A stretch of DNA of 64,000 nucleotides from an uncultured bacterium (lineage in GTDB: Bacteria > Verrucomicrobiota > Lentisphaeria > Victivallales > UBA1829). Numbering within the stretch: the first letter of the stretch is position 1; every line of letters begins with the position of its first letter. The stretch lies in the NCBI GenBank assembly GCA_949292215.1, contig CASEYW010000076.1, positions 89,272 through 153,271 of the forward strand, in the 5' to 3' direction. The notes beneath the pieces are model-generated. The model saw only the letters and a list, made by a program, of their open reading frames with translations. It was not told the DNA's origin and did no database searches. The translations under genes were made by a program, and so were the position numbers. Shown here in pieces: positions 29,201 to 38,637 of this stretch.

Positions 29201-32200
29201 ATGAATCCTGTACAGACTCCCGAACCGGGAACTCATAAACTGCTTTATACCGGAGACGTTCTGGATTTTGTCCTGCGGGTGCAGGGAAAAGGGCGTGCCT
29301 TTCTCCGGACGAATATCGGAAATGCCGCCGTCCGGCGGGCGGAAACCATCTCAATCGTCGACAGCGGACTTGTGCCGGCCGGACAGGACTGGCACGACAT
29401 TCCCATGATCGACGAAGGCGATGGTTCCTTCTCTCTGCGTCTCGGACTGATTGAAACCGGTCATTTCGAGGCCAAATGTTTCTTCATGCCGGAGAATTCC
29501 GAAAATTCCATCTGGCCAGACGGTCCCAATGTGCATGTCAATGTCGGTCCGGCGGGATATTGCTGTGCGAACTCGATTTACTGTGCGTTCGTCCGTCAGT
29601 TCGGTCCCAACAAAACGAAGCCCTTTACGCTGCCTCCGGACCCGACATTTTCCGCATCGACGGATCTTCTCGACCGTCAGAACTGCACCGTTATTCCTCC
29701 CTCCGGCACTTTCCGGGATCTCATACGGGAACTCGACCACATTTTTGACCGCATGAAATGCCGTATTCTGCATCTGCTTCCGGTCAATCCGACTCCAACG
29801 GTCTATGCTCGCATGGGCAGGTTCGGCAGTCCCTATGCCTCGCTCGACTTCAAAGGCGTGGATCCCGCTCTGGCGGAATTCGACCGTACCGCCACGCCGC
29901 TGGAACAGTTCATGGAACTGGTTGACGCGGTCCATGCGAAAAACGGAAAACTGATGATCGACATCGCCATCAATCATACCGGCTGGGCTTCCCGGATTCA
30001 CGAAATGCATCCGGACTGGCTCAAACGCAAACCGGATGGAACCATCATCTCGCCCGGCGCATGGGGCACTGTCTGGGAAGATCTGACGGAGCTGGACTAC
30101 AGCAAAAAGGATCTTTGGAAATACATCGCCGGTATTTTTATTCTCTGGTGCGACCGCGGTGTGGACGGCTTCCGTTGCGATGCCGGATACATGATCCCTG
30201 TTCCCGCCTGGGAATATATCATCGCGCGGGTCCGTGAAAAGTATCCGGACATCATTTTTCTGCTGGAGGGGCTCGGCGGCGATCCGGCAGTCACGACTCG
30301 GCTGCTGGACTATGCAAACATGAACTGGGCATATTCCGAACTTTTCCAGAACTATTCCCGACAGCAGATTGAAGGATATCTCAATTACGCATGGAAAGAG
30401 AGCATCGGCAACGGACTGATGGTGAATTATGCGGAAACTCATGACAATTCACGTCTTGCCGCCGTTTCCGAGTGCTATGCCCGGATGCGTACCGCGCTTT
30501 CCGCCCTGACTTCCATGAACGGCGCGTTCGGCTTCGCCAACGGTGTGGAGTGGTATGCAAAAGAAAAGATCGATGTGCACGAAGCGCGTGGTCTGGCATG
30601 GGGCGCCGAGTCCAATCAGGTGGATTTTATCGGTCGCCTGAACACGATTCTCCGAAAACACCCGGCATTTCATAACGGCGCATCCGTCCGGTTCATTGAA
30701 TCCGGTTCCCCGAACGGGCTGCTGATTGTGCGGACGGATGCCTCGGGAAGAAAAAATGTGCTTGTGGCAATCAATCTCGACTGCGAAAATCCGACAACCC
30801 TTTCCTGGAATCCTCACGCATCCAGCTCCACCGGACTTGCCGCTTACGATCTGCTCTGCAACGAGACCGTGAACATCCGGGTCGTCGATCATACGAAATT
30901 CGAACTTGACCTCCCGCCGGGATGGGTGCGCTGCCTCTCCTGCGACGCATCGGATCTTGCAAACATCAACGGGGATTCCTCCGATCAGCTTGAGCGTTTT
31001 TCAAAAACCGGATTTCAGGAGGCGTGTACAATGGTCCTGAAAACGCTTGCCTGCATCCGGGGCAGTTCCGTCCTTCAGAAGACCGACCGTATTGAACCGC
31101 TCGCGCACAGCCTGCTGGAGTCTCCGGAAGATTTCCTTGCTCATCTGGAGAATGCAGGCAATGAGGCTCCCTTCATCCGCTGGCACTGGCCGGAGGATGT
31201 CCGCAGAAAAGTCATGGTCCCGCCGGGAAAATTCCTGCTGGTGCTCTCGCCGCTCCGCTTCCGTGCGCAAGTCTACTCCCAGGAACGACTGATCCAGCAG
31301 TTCGACAGCCTTGTCGATTCCCGCGGACGCCATTTCGCAATTTTCTATCCGGTGGCAACCGAACTGCCGCATAAGCGCGCTCTGCTCCATTTCGCCGCTT
31401 TCGACGAAGGGAAAATCATCCGGGAGACGGGCCATCTGCTGCTGCTTGCCCCGGATATTCTGCGGACTGCTCTCTCCTACAATCACCACTATATCCGAAA
31501 CAATACACTGACTTTCCTTCAGGCAAACGGGCGCGGTGCGCTGACACATCTGCGCCTGGACATGCCCGCCGTTTCTTCCCGCTATGATGCTGTCATGCTT
31601 TCCAATCTGAGTCCGGACCATCCGGAGGACCGCCATATCATGTTCCGCCGTATCCGCATGTGGCTTCTGCACCATGCGCGCACTCAGGAAATCTCGCTCT
31701 GCTGTCTGAACAACTTCGAGATCGGAGAAGATGGCGCCGGCATCTGGAATTATCACGTGCCGACAGGAAACGGCCTCCATGTCGATCTCTCGGTGAAAAT
31801 TGAGATGGTCCACCTGAAGAATCAGGTGAAAATTTCAGTGTTCCGCCGGAACGGAAAGGACCGCAGGATGCTTTCGGATCAGGCAACGGTCCGGCTGATT
31901 CTCCGTCCCGATGTCGAAGACCGCAATTTCCATTACGCGACCAAAGCAAATGGACTCGAAGCCGTCTGGCCGCGAAAGGTGCGACTCTACGAGAAAGGGT
32001 TCGATTTTACTCCGGCGGATGGACGTACCCTTTCCCTGACCGCGTCTCATGGAAAATTCATTCCGAATGACGAATGGTCTTACATGATCTGGCAGCCGAA
32101 CGAGGCCGCCCGCGGACTGGATCCGAATTCGGATGCTTACAGTCCGGGATATTTTGAACTTACGCTTGCCGGAGGAGACACCGCGCAAATCTCCGCTTCG

Positions 32201-33475
32201 ATTCAGACTCCGATGGAGCCGGAAAAACTTCTGCCCTCCCTGATCGGACCGTCGGAATTCCGTCCGGCCGCGGATGCCTCTCTGGAGAAGCGGATGCTGG
32301 AGGCGATGCGTGCCTTTGTTGTCCGTCGCGGTAGCCTGAAGACGGTCATCGCCGGCTACCCCTGGTTTCTCGACTGGGGCCGCGACACCCTGATTGCCGC
32401 CCGCGGACTCATCGCCGCTCCGGAATTCCGCGAAGATGTCAAGGCGATCCTCAAACAGTTCGCCCTGTTTGCGGAACAAGGAACCATTCCGAACACAATC
32501 TACGGCGACAATGTCGGCAATCGTGATACCAGCGATGCTCCGCTCTGGCTGTTTACGGCGGTTCGCGATCTCTGTACCGCGGAAGATTCTCTTCGGTTTG
32601 TCGACAGCGTCATTCGTGACGGCAAAACTCTGCGGGAGATTCTGGAGGAGATTGCGGAGGGAATCATCGGCGGGACACCGAACGGAATCGTGATGGATTC
32701 CGATTCCGGACTAGTATTCAGTCCTCCGCACTTCACCTGGATGGATACCAACTATCCTGCCGGAACCCCGCGCGAGGGATATCCGGTGGAGATTCAGGCT
32801 CTCTGGTTTGCCGCGCTGCGTTTCCTCTGTCATATTTCCCCGGAACCGGAGAAGTGGGAGGTGCTGGCCGAAAAGGTGCAGGCATCAATTCTTCGTTGTT
32901 TCCTTTCGGACGATGGACGTTCGCTTTCCGACTGTCTGCACGCTTCCCCCGGCACACCGGCGGAAAAAGCGGTCAAGGACGATCATATCCGTCCGAACCA
33001 GCTGTTTGCAATCACACTCGGAGCTGTGACGGACCGCGAACTGTGCAAATCCATTCTTGATACCTGTTCCTGCCTGCTTGTTCCCGGAGCGATCCGCAGT
33101 CTGGCAGACCGTCCGACGGAATACCGTCTGCCCGTCTATGGCTCTGACGGCCGGCTTCTCAACGATCCTTCGCATCCCTATCGCGGCAGGTACGAGGGGG
33201 ATGAGGACACCAGCCGCAAGCCCGCTTATCACAACGGAACCGCATGGACCTGGCCGTTCCCGAGCTATTGCGAGGCCTGGCTCATGACCTACGGAGACGC
33301 AGGCAGGGCGACAGCACGTTCGCTTCTATCCTCCTCCGAGATCATCATGCGCGCGGGATGTGTCGGTCAGCTCGCGGAGATTGTGGATGGCGATTATCCG
33401 CATACCCAGCGCGGCTGCGATGCTCAGGCATGGAGCATGACTGAGGTTTATCGAGTCTGGAAATTGTTGCATTAA
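29201..33475 (+). CDS. Bifunctional glycogen debranching enzyme (GH13 fused to GH133)
   Basis: A 1424-residue two-enzyme fusion. The N-terminal half is a GH13 alpha-amylase-type barrel: INHTGWAS, nucleophile Asp in DGFRCDAGY (about residue 327), acid/base Glu in IIFLLEGLGG (about 356) and the transition-state His-Asp in AETHDNSR (about 414-415). The C-terminal third is an amylo-alpha-1,6-glucosidase (GDE_C, GH133) with DWGRDTLIAARG (about 1058-1069) and NGTAWTWPFPSYCEAW. Together they resemble the eukaryotic AGL arrangement of transferase plus glucosidase. No signal peptide is present, so it acts on cytoplasmic glycogen, alongside GlgP. The ribosome site is AAAAGGAG. It is 25 bases upstream of an aldehyde dehydrogenase gene. 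Confidence 0.92.
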   Translation: MNPVQTPEPGTHKLLYTGDVLDFVLRVQGKGRAFLRTNIGNAAVRRAETISIVDSGLVPAGQDWHDIPMIDEGDGSFSLRLGLIETGHFEAKCFFMPENSENSIWPDGPNVHVNVGPAGYCCANSIYCAFVRQFGPNKTKPFTLPPDPTFSASTDLLDRQNCTVIPPSGTFRDLIRELDHIFDRMKCRILHLLPVNPTPTVYARMGRFGSPYASLDFKGVDPALAEFDRTATPLEQFMELVDAVHAKNGKLMIDIAINHTGWASRIHEMHPDWLKRKPDGTIISPGAWGTVWEDLTELDYSKKDLWKYIAGIFILWCDRGVDGFRCDAGYMIPVPAWEYIIARVREKYPDIIFLLEGLGGDPAVTTRLLDYANMNWAYSELFQNYSRQQIEGYLNYAWKESIGNGLMVNYAETHDNSRLAAVSECYARMRTALSALTSMNGAFGFANGVEWYAKEKIDVHEARGLAWGAESNQVDFIGRLNTILRKHPAFHNGASVRFIESGSPNGLLIVRTDASGRKNVLVAINLDCENPTTLSWNPHASSSTGLAAYDLLCNETVNIRVVDHTKFELDLPPGWVRCLSCDASDLANINGDSSDQLERFSKTGFQEACTMVLKTLACIRGSSVLQKTDRIEPLAHSLLESPEDFLAHLENAGNEAPFIRWHWPEDVRRKVMVPPGKFLLVLSPLRFRAQVYSQERLIQQFDSLVDSRGRHFAIFYPVATELPHKRALLHFAAFDEGKIIRETGHLLLLAPDILRTALSYNHHYIRNNTLTFLQANGRGALTHLRLDMPAVSSRYDAVMLSNLSPDHPEDRHIMFRRIRMWLLHHARTQEISLCCLNNFEIGEDGAGIWNYHVPTGNGLHVDLSVKIEMVHLKNQVKISVFRRNGKDRRMLSDQATVRLILRPDVEDRNFHYATKANGLEAVWPRKVRLYEKGFDFTPADGRTLSLTASHGKFIPNDEWSYMIWQPNEAARGLDPNSDAYSPGYFELTLAGGDTAQISASIQTPMEPEKLLPSLIGPSEFRPAADASLEKRMLEAMRAFVVRRGSLKTVIAGYPWFLDWGRDTLIAARGLIAAPEFREDVKAILKQFALFAEQGTIPNTIYGDNVGNRDTSDAPLWLFTAVRDLCTAEDSLRFVDSVIRDGKTLREILEEIAEGIIGGTPNGIVMDSDSGLVFSPPHFTWMDTNYPAGTPREGYPVEIQALWFAALRFLCHISPEPEKWEVLAEKVQASILRCFLSDDGRSLSDCLHASPGTPAEKAVKDDHIRPNQLFAITLGAVTDRELCKSILDTCSCLLVPGAIRSLADRPTEYRLPVYGSDGRLLNDPSHPYRGRYEGDEDTSRKPAYHNGTAWTWPFPSYCEAWLMTYGDAGRATARSLLSSSEIIMRAGCVGQLAEIVDGDYPHTQRGCDAQAWSMTEVYRVWKLLH

Positions 33476-33500
33476 TCATCAAGCTAGGAGGCGTCTCGTT

Positions 33501-34856
33501 ATGGAAAACATCAAACAGATTCTGGAGGAACAGCGGAAATTTTCCGCTATGAACCTTGATTTCCGCCTGGATTCTCTGCGCGCTCTCTTTTCCGAGATCA
33601 AAGCACGGGAACCGGAGATCTGCGCGGCTCTGCGCCGGGATCTCGGCAAATGTGAATTCGAGGCAATTGCCACGGAGACATCCGTTGTGCTGGAGGAGCT
33701 CTCCATGATGATCAGGCATTTGCCGGATTATGTCCAGCGGAAGCGAGTCGGAACCTCTCTGCTGAATTTCTGTTCCAAAGGCTACATCTATCCGGAACCG
33801 CTTGGAAATGTGCTGATCTTTTCCGCATGGAATTATCCTTTTCAGTTGATGATTTCCCCGTTGATCGGTGCGGTCGCTGCCGGCAACAGGGTCATCCTGA
33901 AGCCCGCGGAACAGGCGGAGGCAACGGCTGAAATCATTGAATCCATTGTAAAAAAAGTCTTTAAGCCGGAACATGTTCATGTGTTTAACGGCGGTGTCGA
34001 TGTGGCGATCGAACTGCTGAAGGAAAAATTCGACTACATTTTCTATACGGGCGGAGCCGCCGGAGGAAAAGCCGTCATGCGTGCCGCAGCGGAGAATCTG
34101 ACCCCGTTGACGTTGGAACTTGGCGGAAAAAGTCCCTGCATCGTCGATTCGGATGTGAAGGTGAATCTTGCGGCAAAGCGCATCGCCTGGGGAAAGTTCC
34201 TGAATGCCGGTCAGACTTGCGTGGCTCCTGATTACGTCTATGTGCATACTTCCGTCAAAAAAGCGTTCACGGAAAAACTGCTTTCCTGGATCAAGCATTT
34301 TTATACGGAGGATCCTTCCACGTCGGAAGATTTTCCGCATATTGTCAATGAGAAGCATTTCGACCGTCTGCTGAAACTGATGGGATCCGGAGCGCTTCTC
34401 TGCGGCGGCAATTTCAACAAATCCGCGCTCTATATTGCGCCGACTGTGGTTGACGGCGTTACCTGGAGCGATCCCGTGATGCAGGAGGAAATTTTCGGTC
34501 CTATTCTACCGCTGCTTCAGTTCACGAACATCAACGAGGTGCTTTCGCAGATCAAGGCGCGGCCCAAGCCGCTGGCTCTGTACTACTTCGGCAAGCATAA
34601 CTGGGAGCAGGTGCTGGAAGAGACCTCCTCCGGCGGGGTCTGCATCAACGAAACGGTGATGCATCTTCTGAATCCGGAGATGCCGTTCGGCGGTGTCGGC
34701 GGCAGCGGATTCGGAGCGTATCATGGAAAATATTCGTTCGATACCTTTACCCATTACAAACCTGTGATGGTGAAGTCGACAACGGTTGATCTGCCGATGC
34801 GTTATCCGCCGGATCTGAACAAAAATCTGAAGATGCTGAAATTTGTCAGCAAGTGA
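33501..34856 (+). CDS. Aldehyde dehydrogenase (class 3 type)
   Basis: The 451-residue protein has the class 3 ALDH features: the cofactor segment NVLIFSAWNYPFQL, the catalytic Glu in LTLELGGKSPC, the nucleophile Cys in NAGQTCVAPDY, and EEIFGPILPLL. The length fits class 3 enzymes that oxidise fatty or aromatic aldehydes. The ribosome site is AGGAGGCG. Its 3' end overlaps the convergent U32 gene by 11 bases. The relation to the debranching enzyme upstream is unclear. Confidence 0.94.
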   Translation: MENIKQILEEQRKFSAMNLDFRLDSLRALFSEIKAREPEICAALRRDLGKCEFEAIATETSVVLEELSMMIRHLPDYVQRKRVGTSLLNFCSKGYIYPEPLGNVLIFSAWNYPFQLMISPLIGAVAAGNRVILKPAEQAEATAEIIESIVKKVFKPEHVHVFNGGVDVAIELLKEKFDYIFYTGGAAGGKAVMRAAAENLTPLTLELGGKSPCIVDSDVKVNLAAKRIAWGKFLNAGQTCVAPDYVYVHTSVKKAFTEKLLSWIKHFYTEDPSTSEDFPHIVNEKHFDRLLKLMGSGALLCGGNFNKSALYIAPTVVDGVTWSDPVMQEEIFGPILPLLQFTNINEVLSQIKARPKPLALYYFGKHNWEQVLEETSSGGVCINETVMHLLNPEMPFGGVGGSGFGAYHGKYSFDTFTHYKPVMVKSTTVDLPMRYPPDLNKNLKMLKFVSK

Positions 34857-36087
34857 TCGGTTCCAGACGGTAGACTTTGTCGTTCGGACGAAGTTTCGTT
34901 TCGCAGGAAAAGGTTGCGTGAGAACCTTTTTCTGCGAATGGCACGGGGAGATCATCGACTCGCAGACCGTCCGCCCGGAGTTCAAGAGCGCCTGTTGTGT
35001 TTCCGGTTATCAGCAGGGATGATCCGTTTTGCAGGGAGTCGGAGGTCAGATGCACCTCGGCTGCCTTTGCTTTCGGATAGTAGTTTGCAACGGTCCCGAG
35101 AAAGATTTTTTTCACGGTAGCCCGGTTGTCTCCGGATTCGGACCACTCGCCCGACTCGCGTCCAAGGTAATAGCCTCCCTCCCAGAAACCGCGGTTGAAG
35201 ACTTCTCCGAGTTTCCGTTTCCATTCGGCGCATTGTTCCGGGGAGGGCTTTTGTCCGGATTTCCAGAGATCGACCGCTTCCCGGTAGACGGAAACGGTCC
35301 GCGCGACATAATCCGCGGAGCGGCCGCGCCCTTCCAGCTTCAGAATGGAAACTCCACTGTCGAGAATGGCACCCAGGCTTCCGACTGTACAGAGATCCTT
35401 CGGCGACATGACGTATTGATTGTCAATGACGAATTCTGTTCCGGTTTCCGTGTCCCGGACCGTGTATTTTCGACGGCAGGTTTGAAAACAGGCTCCACGG
35501 TTCGCCGAGGAGTTGAACTCGGCAAGACTCATGTAACATTTGCCGGAGATGGCGACGCAGAGAGCTCCGTGTGCAAATACTTCCACTTGGACGAGCTCTC
35601 CGGAAGGTCCCCGGATCCCCTGTTCCCGGATCTCCCGGCAGATGCGTGCAATCCGTTCGAGCGGTAGTTCCCGCGCCAGTACGACCACATCTGCATAGCG
35701 GGAGTAAAAACGGACAGATTCCGTGTTTGCAACATTCGCCTGCACCGAGAGATGAATCGGCAGTCCGTTTTCTTTTGCCGTTCTGATGACCGCAGGATCC
35801 ATGGCAATGACCGCGTCAATTTCCGCCTCCTTTGCCTGGCGGCAAAGTGTCCGGAGCTCGTCGAGTTCCTCGTCGTAAATGATGGTATTGAGTGTGAGCC
35901 ATGCCTTTGCGTTTCTCTCCCGGCAGCGATGGACGATTTCCGGCAGATCTGCAACTTTGAAATTTACCGTTGCTCTGGCTCGCATATTGAGATTTCCCGC
36001 GCCGAAATAGACAGCATCCGCTCCGTTTTGGAGCGCCGCTTCCAGTGATTCAAAACTTCCTGCGGGGGCCAGCAGCATCGGTTCCAT
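34846..36087 (-). CDS. U32-family peptidase / tRNA-hydroxylation-type protein
   Basis: The 413-residue protein opens MLLAPAGSFESLEAALQNGADAVYFG, the U32 hallmark. It carries the signature Cys-rich segment (GKCYMSLAEFNSSANRGACFQTCRRKY), KDLCTVG and LKLEGRGRSADYV. Family members include collagenase-annotated peptidases and the prephenate-dependent tRNA-U34 hydroxylation proteins TrhP/RlhA; the cysteines suggest an Fe-S-dependent modification role. ATG 36087 follows AAAGGAC; a further Met at 36102 has no ribosome site. Convergent with the ALDH gene. Which branch it belongs to is not decidable here. Confidence 0.88.
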   Translation of the reverse strand: MEPMLLAPAGSFESLEAALQNGADAVYFGAGNLNMRARATVNFKVADLPEIVHRCRERNAKAWLTLNTIIYDEELDELRTLCRQAKEAEIDAVIAMDPAVIRTAKENGLPIHLSVQANVANTESVRFYSRYADVVVLARELPLERIARICREIREQGIRGPSGELVQVEVFAHGALCVAISGKCYMSLAEFNSSANRGACFQTCRRKYTVRDTETGTEFVIDNQYVMSPKDLCTVGSLGAILDSGVSILKLEGRGRSADYVARTVSVYREAVDLWKSGQKPSPEQCAEWKRKLGEVFNRGFWEGGYYLGRESGEWSESGDNRATVKKIFLGTVANYYPKAKAAEVHLTSDSLQNGSSLLITGNTTGALELRADGLRVDDLPVPFAEKGSHATFSCETKLRPNDKVYRLEPITC

Positions 36088-36295
36088 TTTCAGTCCTTTC
36101 ATTTCGTTGCCTGAAAAATATCATGGGAATTTTTTTTTTCAATAGCGGAGAGGTGATTTCTCCCTGTCTCCATGCTGCGGAGGAAAACTCTTCCTGTTCC
36201 CGAATCCCGATTCTGTAAAAAAACGGATAAAATGTGAAATCCGATTATGAAAAAGCAGATTTGTGTGGTAGAGTATGAAAACAAACCGGGGATGA

Positions 36296-37237
36296 ATGGG
36301 ATCTATGGCGTATCAAATTGAAGATAAACTTGTGATCGGTGTCGCCTCCAGCGCACTGTTTGAACTGGATGAGGCAGATGAGATTTTCCGCAGAGACGGC
36401 CTTGCCGCTTATCGCGCGTATCAGTTGGAACATCAGCACGACATTCTGAAAAAAGGAGTGGCGTTTCCGTTTGTGAAGCGTCTGCTGGCGTTGAACAAGT
36501 TCTATCCGGAGACTCAGCCGGTCGAGGTTGTTCTGCTCAGTCACAACGATCCGGATACCGGATTGCGCGTGTTCAATTCGATTCAGCACTACAAGCTGGA
36601 GATTGTACGGGCCGCATTTACGACTGGAGATTCCCCGTTCAAATATATTCCTGCATACAATGTTTCGCTGTTTCTTTCCGCGAATGCCGCTGATGTTCAG
36701 CGTGCAAACGCGGAAGGCTATGCCGCCGGACAGGTCCTGGAAAGCACCGCGGAAGATGAGGAGGGGGATGATGAACTCCGGATCGCGTTCGACTTCGATG
36801 GCGTAATCGCTGATGACAGTGCGGAATCGGTCTATAAGAATTCCGGCATTGATCGTTTTTATGCTGTGGAAAAAGCCAAGGCGTCGATCCCTCACAGTCC
36901 GGGTCCGCTTGCCGACCTGTTTGCAAAACTTGCAAAACTCCATAAGCTCGAAGATGAAAAGATGGCTGCCGATCCCGCCTGCCGACGCCATCTGAAAACC
37001 TCAATTGTGACCGCAAGAAGTGCTCCTGCACATGAACGCATGGTGACCACTCTTCGCGCGTGGAACATTACAGTCGATCAGACCTTTTTTCTCGGCGGCA
37101 TGGACAAGGGACGCATCCTTGCAATTCTGAAACCGCATATTTTCTTCGACGATCAGGTCGATCCGCATCTGACATCCGCAAGCCAGTTTACTCCCTCGGT
37201 CTACATCCCGATCGGCGGTAAAATCGTGGATCCCTGA
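36296..37237 (+). CDS. Cytosolic 5'-nucleotidase (NT5C1-type)
   Basis: The 313-residue protein matches the 5'-nucleotidase family related to mammalian cytosolic NT5C1: VIGVASSALFELDEAD near the start, LSHNDPDTGLRVF, the HAD motif IAFDFDGVIADD at the centre, TSIVTARSAPAHERM and FFDDQVDP. It should dephosphorylate nucleoside monophosphates in the cytoplasm. Two in-frame ATGs (36296, 36305) are possible; the first is used. Monocistronic. Confidence 0.87.
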   Translation: MGSMAYQIEDKLVIGVASSALFELDEADEIFRRDGLAAYRAYQLEHQHDILKKGVAFPFVKRLLALNKFYPETQPVEVVLLSHNDPDTGLRVFNSIQHYKLEIVRAAFTTGDSPFKYIPAYNVSLFLSANAADVQRANAEGYAAGQVLESTAEDEEGDDELRIAFDFDGVIADDSAESVYKNSGIDRFYAVEKAKASIPHSPGPLADLFAKLAKLHKLEDEKMAADPACRRHLKTSIVTARSAPAHERMVTTLRAWNITVDQTFFLGGMDKGRILAILKPHIFFDDQVDPHLTSASQFTPSVYIPIGGKIVDP

Positions 37238-37308
37238 AAAAACATGGAAAGCAAGATCGCAGAAACAAGAAAATGTTCCTTTTTTCATAAATATTTTCTA
37301 AAAAAGAC

Positions 37309-37337
37309 TTGACATCGTTTCATTTCTTATTTATAGT
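37309..37337 (+). promoter_or_regulatory. Near-consensus sigma70 promoter
   Basis: TTGACA, a 17-base spacer and TATAGT, in an A/T-rich segment, 60 bases before the 81-residue gene. This is one of the best promoter matches in the window and predicts strong expression. Confidence 0.85.
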
Positions 37338-37396
37338 ATTTTCTCAAAATCCATGGTGGATTAAAAAAACAAACAAAAAAGAGAAAGGTTCTTCAA

Positions 37397-37642
37397 ATGA
37401 ACGAAAAGAAAGAAATCTTCGCAGACGGCATCGGACAGATCCACTTCGCGGGCGGCATGGTCAGATTTGACTTTGTCACACTTCAGCCCACCGAAGACGG
37501 CAAAGCTCCTGTTCCTCAGGGCTCCATCCGCGTGATCATGCCCCCGAACGGTTTCCTTGGCGCTTTCAATTCCATGCAGCAGCTCATCGACAAGCTTCTT
37601 GAGGCCGGTGTGCTCCAGAAAAACGAAAACGCCAAGAAGTAA
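37397..37642 (+). CDS. Small 81-residue protein, function unknown, strongly expressed by prediction
   Basis: Not recognised. The acidic N-terminal segment (MNEKKEIFADGIGQIHFAGG), a beta-rich centre (MVRFDFVTLQPTED, IRVIMPP) and an amphipathic helix (AFNSMQQLIDKLLEAGVL) suggest a small, folded, possibly oligomeric cytoplasmic protein. It has no Cys and no signal peptide. A strong ribosome site (AGAAAGG) and a near-consensus promoter upstream point to high expression. Followed by the hairpin-rich 37.7-38.2 kb segment. Confidence 0.75.
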   Translation: MNEKKEIFADGIGQIHFAGGMVRFDFVTLQPTEDGKAPVPQGSIRVIMPPNGFLGAFNSMQQLIDKLLEAGVLQKNENAKK

Positions 37643-37684
37643 GAATTGCTTCATACGCCTTCCAAACCGTACCGGAGTCCGGAA

Positions 37685-38068
37685 ATGAGTAATACATCCA
37701 TTACATTTTCTGTACAAAGTCTTCACGGGAACTCGTTCTCGTGGAGTTTCGGTGCGGTTTGCGGCGAGGCATGTCAGGATTTGAAATTCATAGAAACTTC
37801 AAATCCTGACTTTTCCGCGATTCACGTGAGCATCTGCGATTCCATCTCCTCCTGGCTGGACGAGGTCGTTTTCCGGATTGCTTCGCAAGTGGAATCGTGT
37901 TATGCTCATTGCAAGTCCTTTTTCGTAGAGTCTCCGTTTGTGAGACCTGTGAAAAAAGCGGTTGCGGCTTTGAAAAAAGTCACGGCACGCGGGTTCCGCA
38001 AAGTGTCTGAAAGCACCTTTTTCAAAGGGGGCGCGGCACAGGCAAATCTTGGAATTTTTACTCTGTGA
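37685..38068 (+). CDS. Weakly supported 127-residue ORF
   Basis: No family is recognised and no ribosome site precedes the ATG. The product has several Cys and a basic amphipathic C-terminal half (KKAVAALKKVTARGFRKV). A perfect 12-base inverted repeat (37774-37809) lies within it, which favours a non-coding reading. It remains the only sizeable ORF in the 610 bases between the 81-residue gene and the DsrE-like gene. Confidence 0.35.
   Translation: MSNTSITFSVQSLHGNSFSWSFGAVCGEACQDLKFIETSNPDFSAIHVSICDSISSWLDEVVFRIASQVESCYAHCKSFFVESPFVRPVKKAVAALKKVTARGFRKVSESTFFKGGAAQANLGIFTL
37774..37809 (+). repeat. Perfect 12-base inverted repeat, possible terminator
   Basis: TCAGGATTTGAA and TTCAAATCCTGA flank a 12-base loop and are followed by CTTTTCC. 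It could end the 81-residue gene's transcript 131 bases after its stop codon, or be a structured element. Confidence 0.6.
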
Positions 38069-38104
38069 GATGTGTTTCTCGGAGTTGGATTCTGGATTTT
38101 TGCG

Positions 38105-38157
38105 GCGGAACAACCTGTGCTGTTTGATATGCGTTTGGCTGTTCCGCTTGTTTTTTG
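38105..38157 (+). terminator. Hairpin with T-rich tail
   Basis: GCGGAACA pairs with TGTTCCGC across a 27-base loop, followed by TTGTTTTTT. Likely Rho-independent terminator for transcripts from the 37.3 kb promoter. Confidence 0.6.
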
Positions 38158-38187
38158 AAAAAAGAAACTTTCTCTTATGAATGTGAG

Positions 38188-38235
38188 TCTGAAAAGATGT
38201 GTCCTCGTTCAGCATATCTTTTCAGATTTTTTTTT
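38188..38235 (+). terminator. Strong terminator ending 17 bases before the DsrE-like start
   Basis: TCTGAAAAGAT and ATCTTTTCAGA form a perfect 11-base stem with a 17-base loop and nine Ts. Because it immediately precedes the ribosome site of the next gene, it is either a second upstream terminator or an attenuator in that gene's leader. Confidence 0.8.
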
Positions 38236-38252
38236 GCATGAAAGGTTGAGAT

Positions 38253-38600
38253 ATGAGCTATAATCTGCTCCTGCATTTGAATCGGGAGGATGTGTTTTCC
38301 CTGGAAGCGGCGGTGGGATATGTCAGAAATTATCTTGCGGCTCTGCCGGACGGTAATTTCAAGATCGCGCTTCTGGCGAATGGACCGGCTGTGAAATTTT
38401 TTTGCAGGGAGTCCGCATGTGCCGCAGAATTAGCCGCGTTGCTGAAGTCGGTTCACGTGACATTCCTGCTGTGCCGTCATGCCATGGAGACTCATAATTT
38501 GACGGAAGAGGAAATGATTGCTGGCTGTCGTCTGGTTCCGGCTGGAATCGTTGAACTTGTCCGTTTGCAATCGGATGGCTACGCTTATGTGAAGCCGTGA
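38253..38600 (+). CDS. DsrE/DsrF-like (YchN-type) small protein
   Basis: The 115-residue protein has the DsrE-like fold pattern: MSYNLLLHLNRED, a helix (LEAAVGYVRNYLAAL), FKIALLANGPAVKFF, and a C-terminal LVPAGIVELVRLQSDGYAYVKP. The Cys residues at VTFLLCRHAME and MIAGCRLV occupy sites where the family often has its reactive Cys. Family members carry persulfide sulfur or act in small homohexamers. Ribosome site GAAAGGTTGAG. A strong hairpin lies just upstream, so its expression may be attenuated. Confidence 0.78.
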   Translation: MSYNLLLHLNREDVFSLEAAVGYVRNYLAALPDGNFKIALLANGPAVKFFCRESACAAELAALLKSVHVTFLLCRHAMETHNLTEEEMIAGCRLVPAGIVELVRLQSDGYAYVKP

Positions 38601-38637
38601 GGCTTCTTGGGAATCGCGTTTTTTTTTCGTGTCGGAC

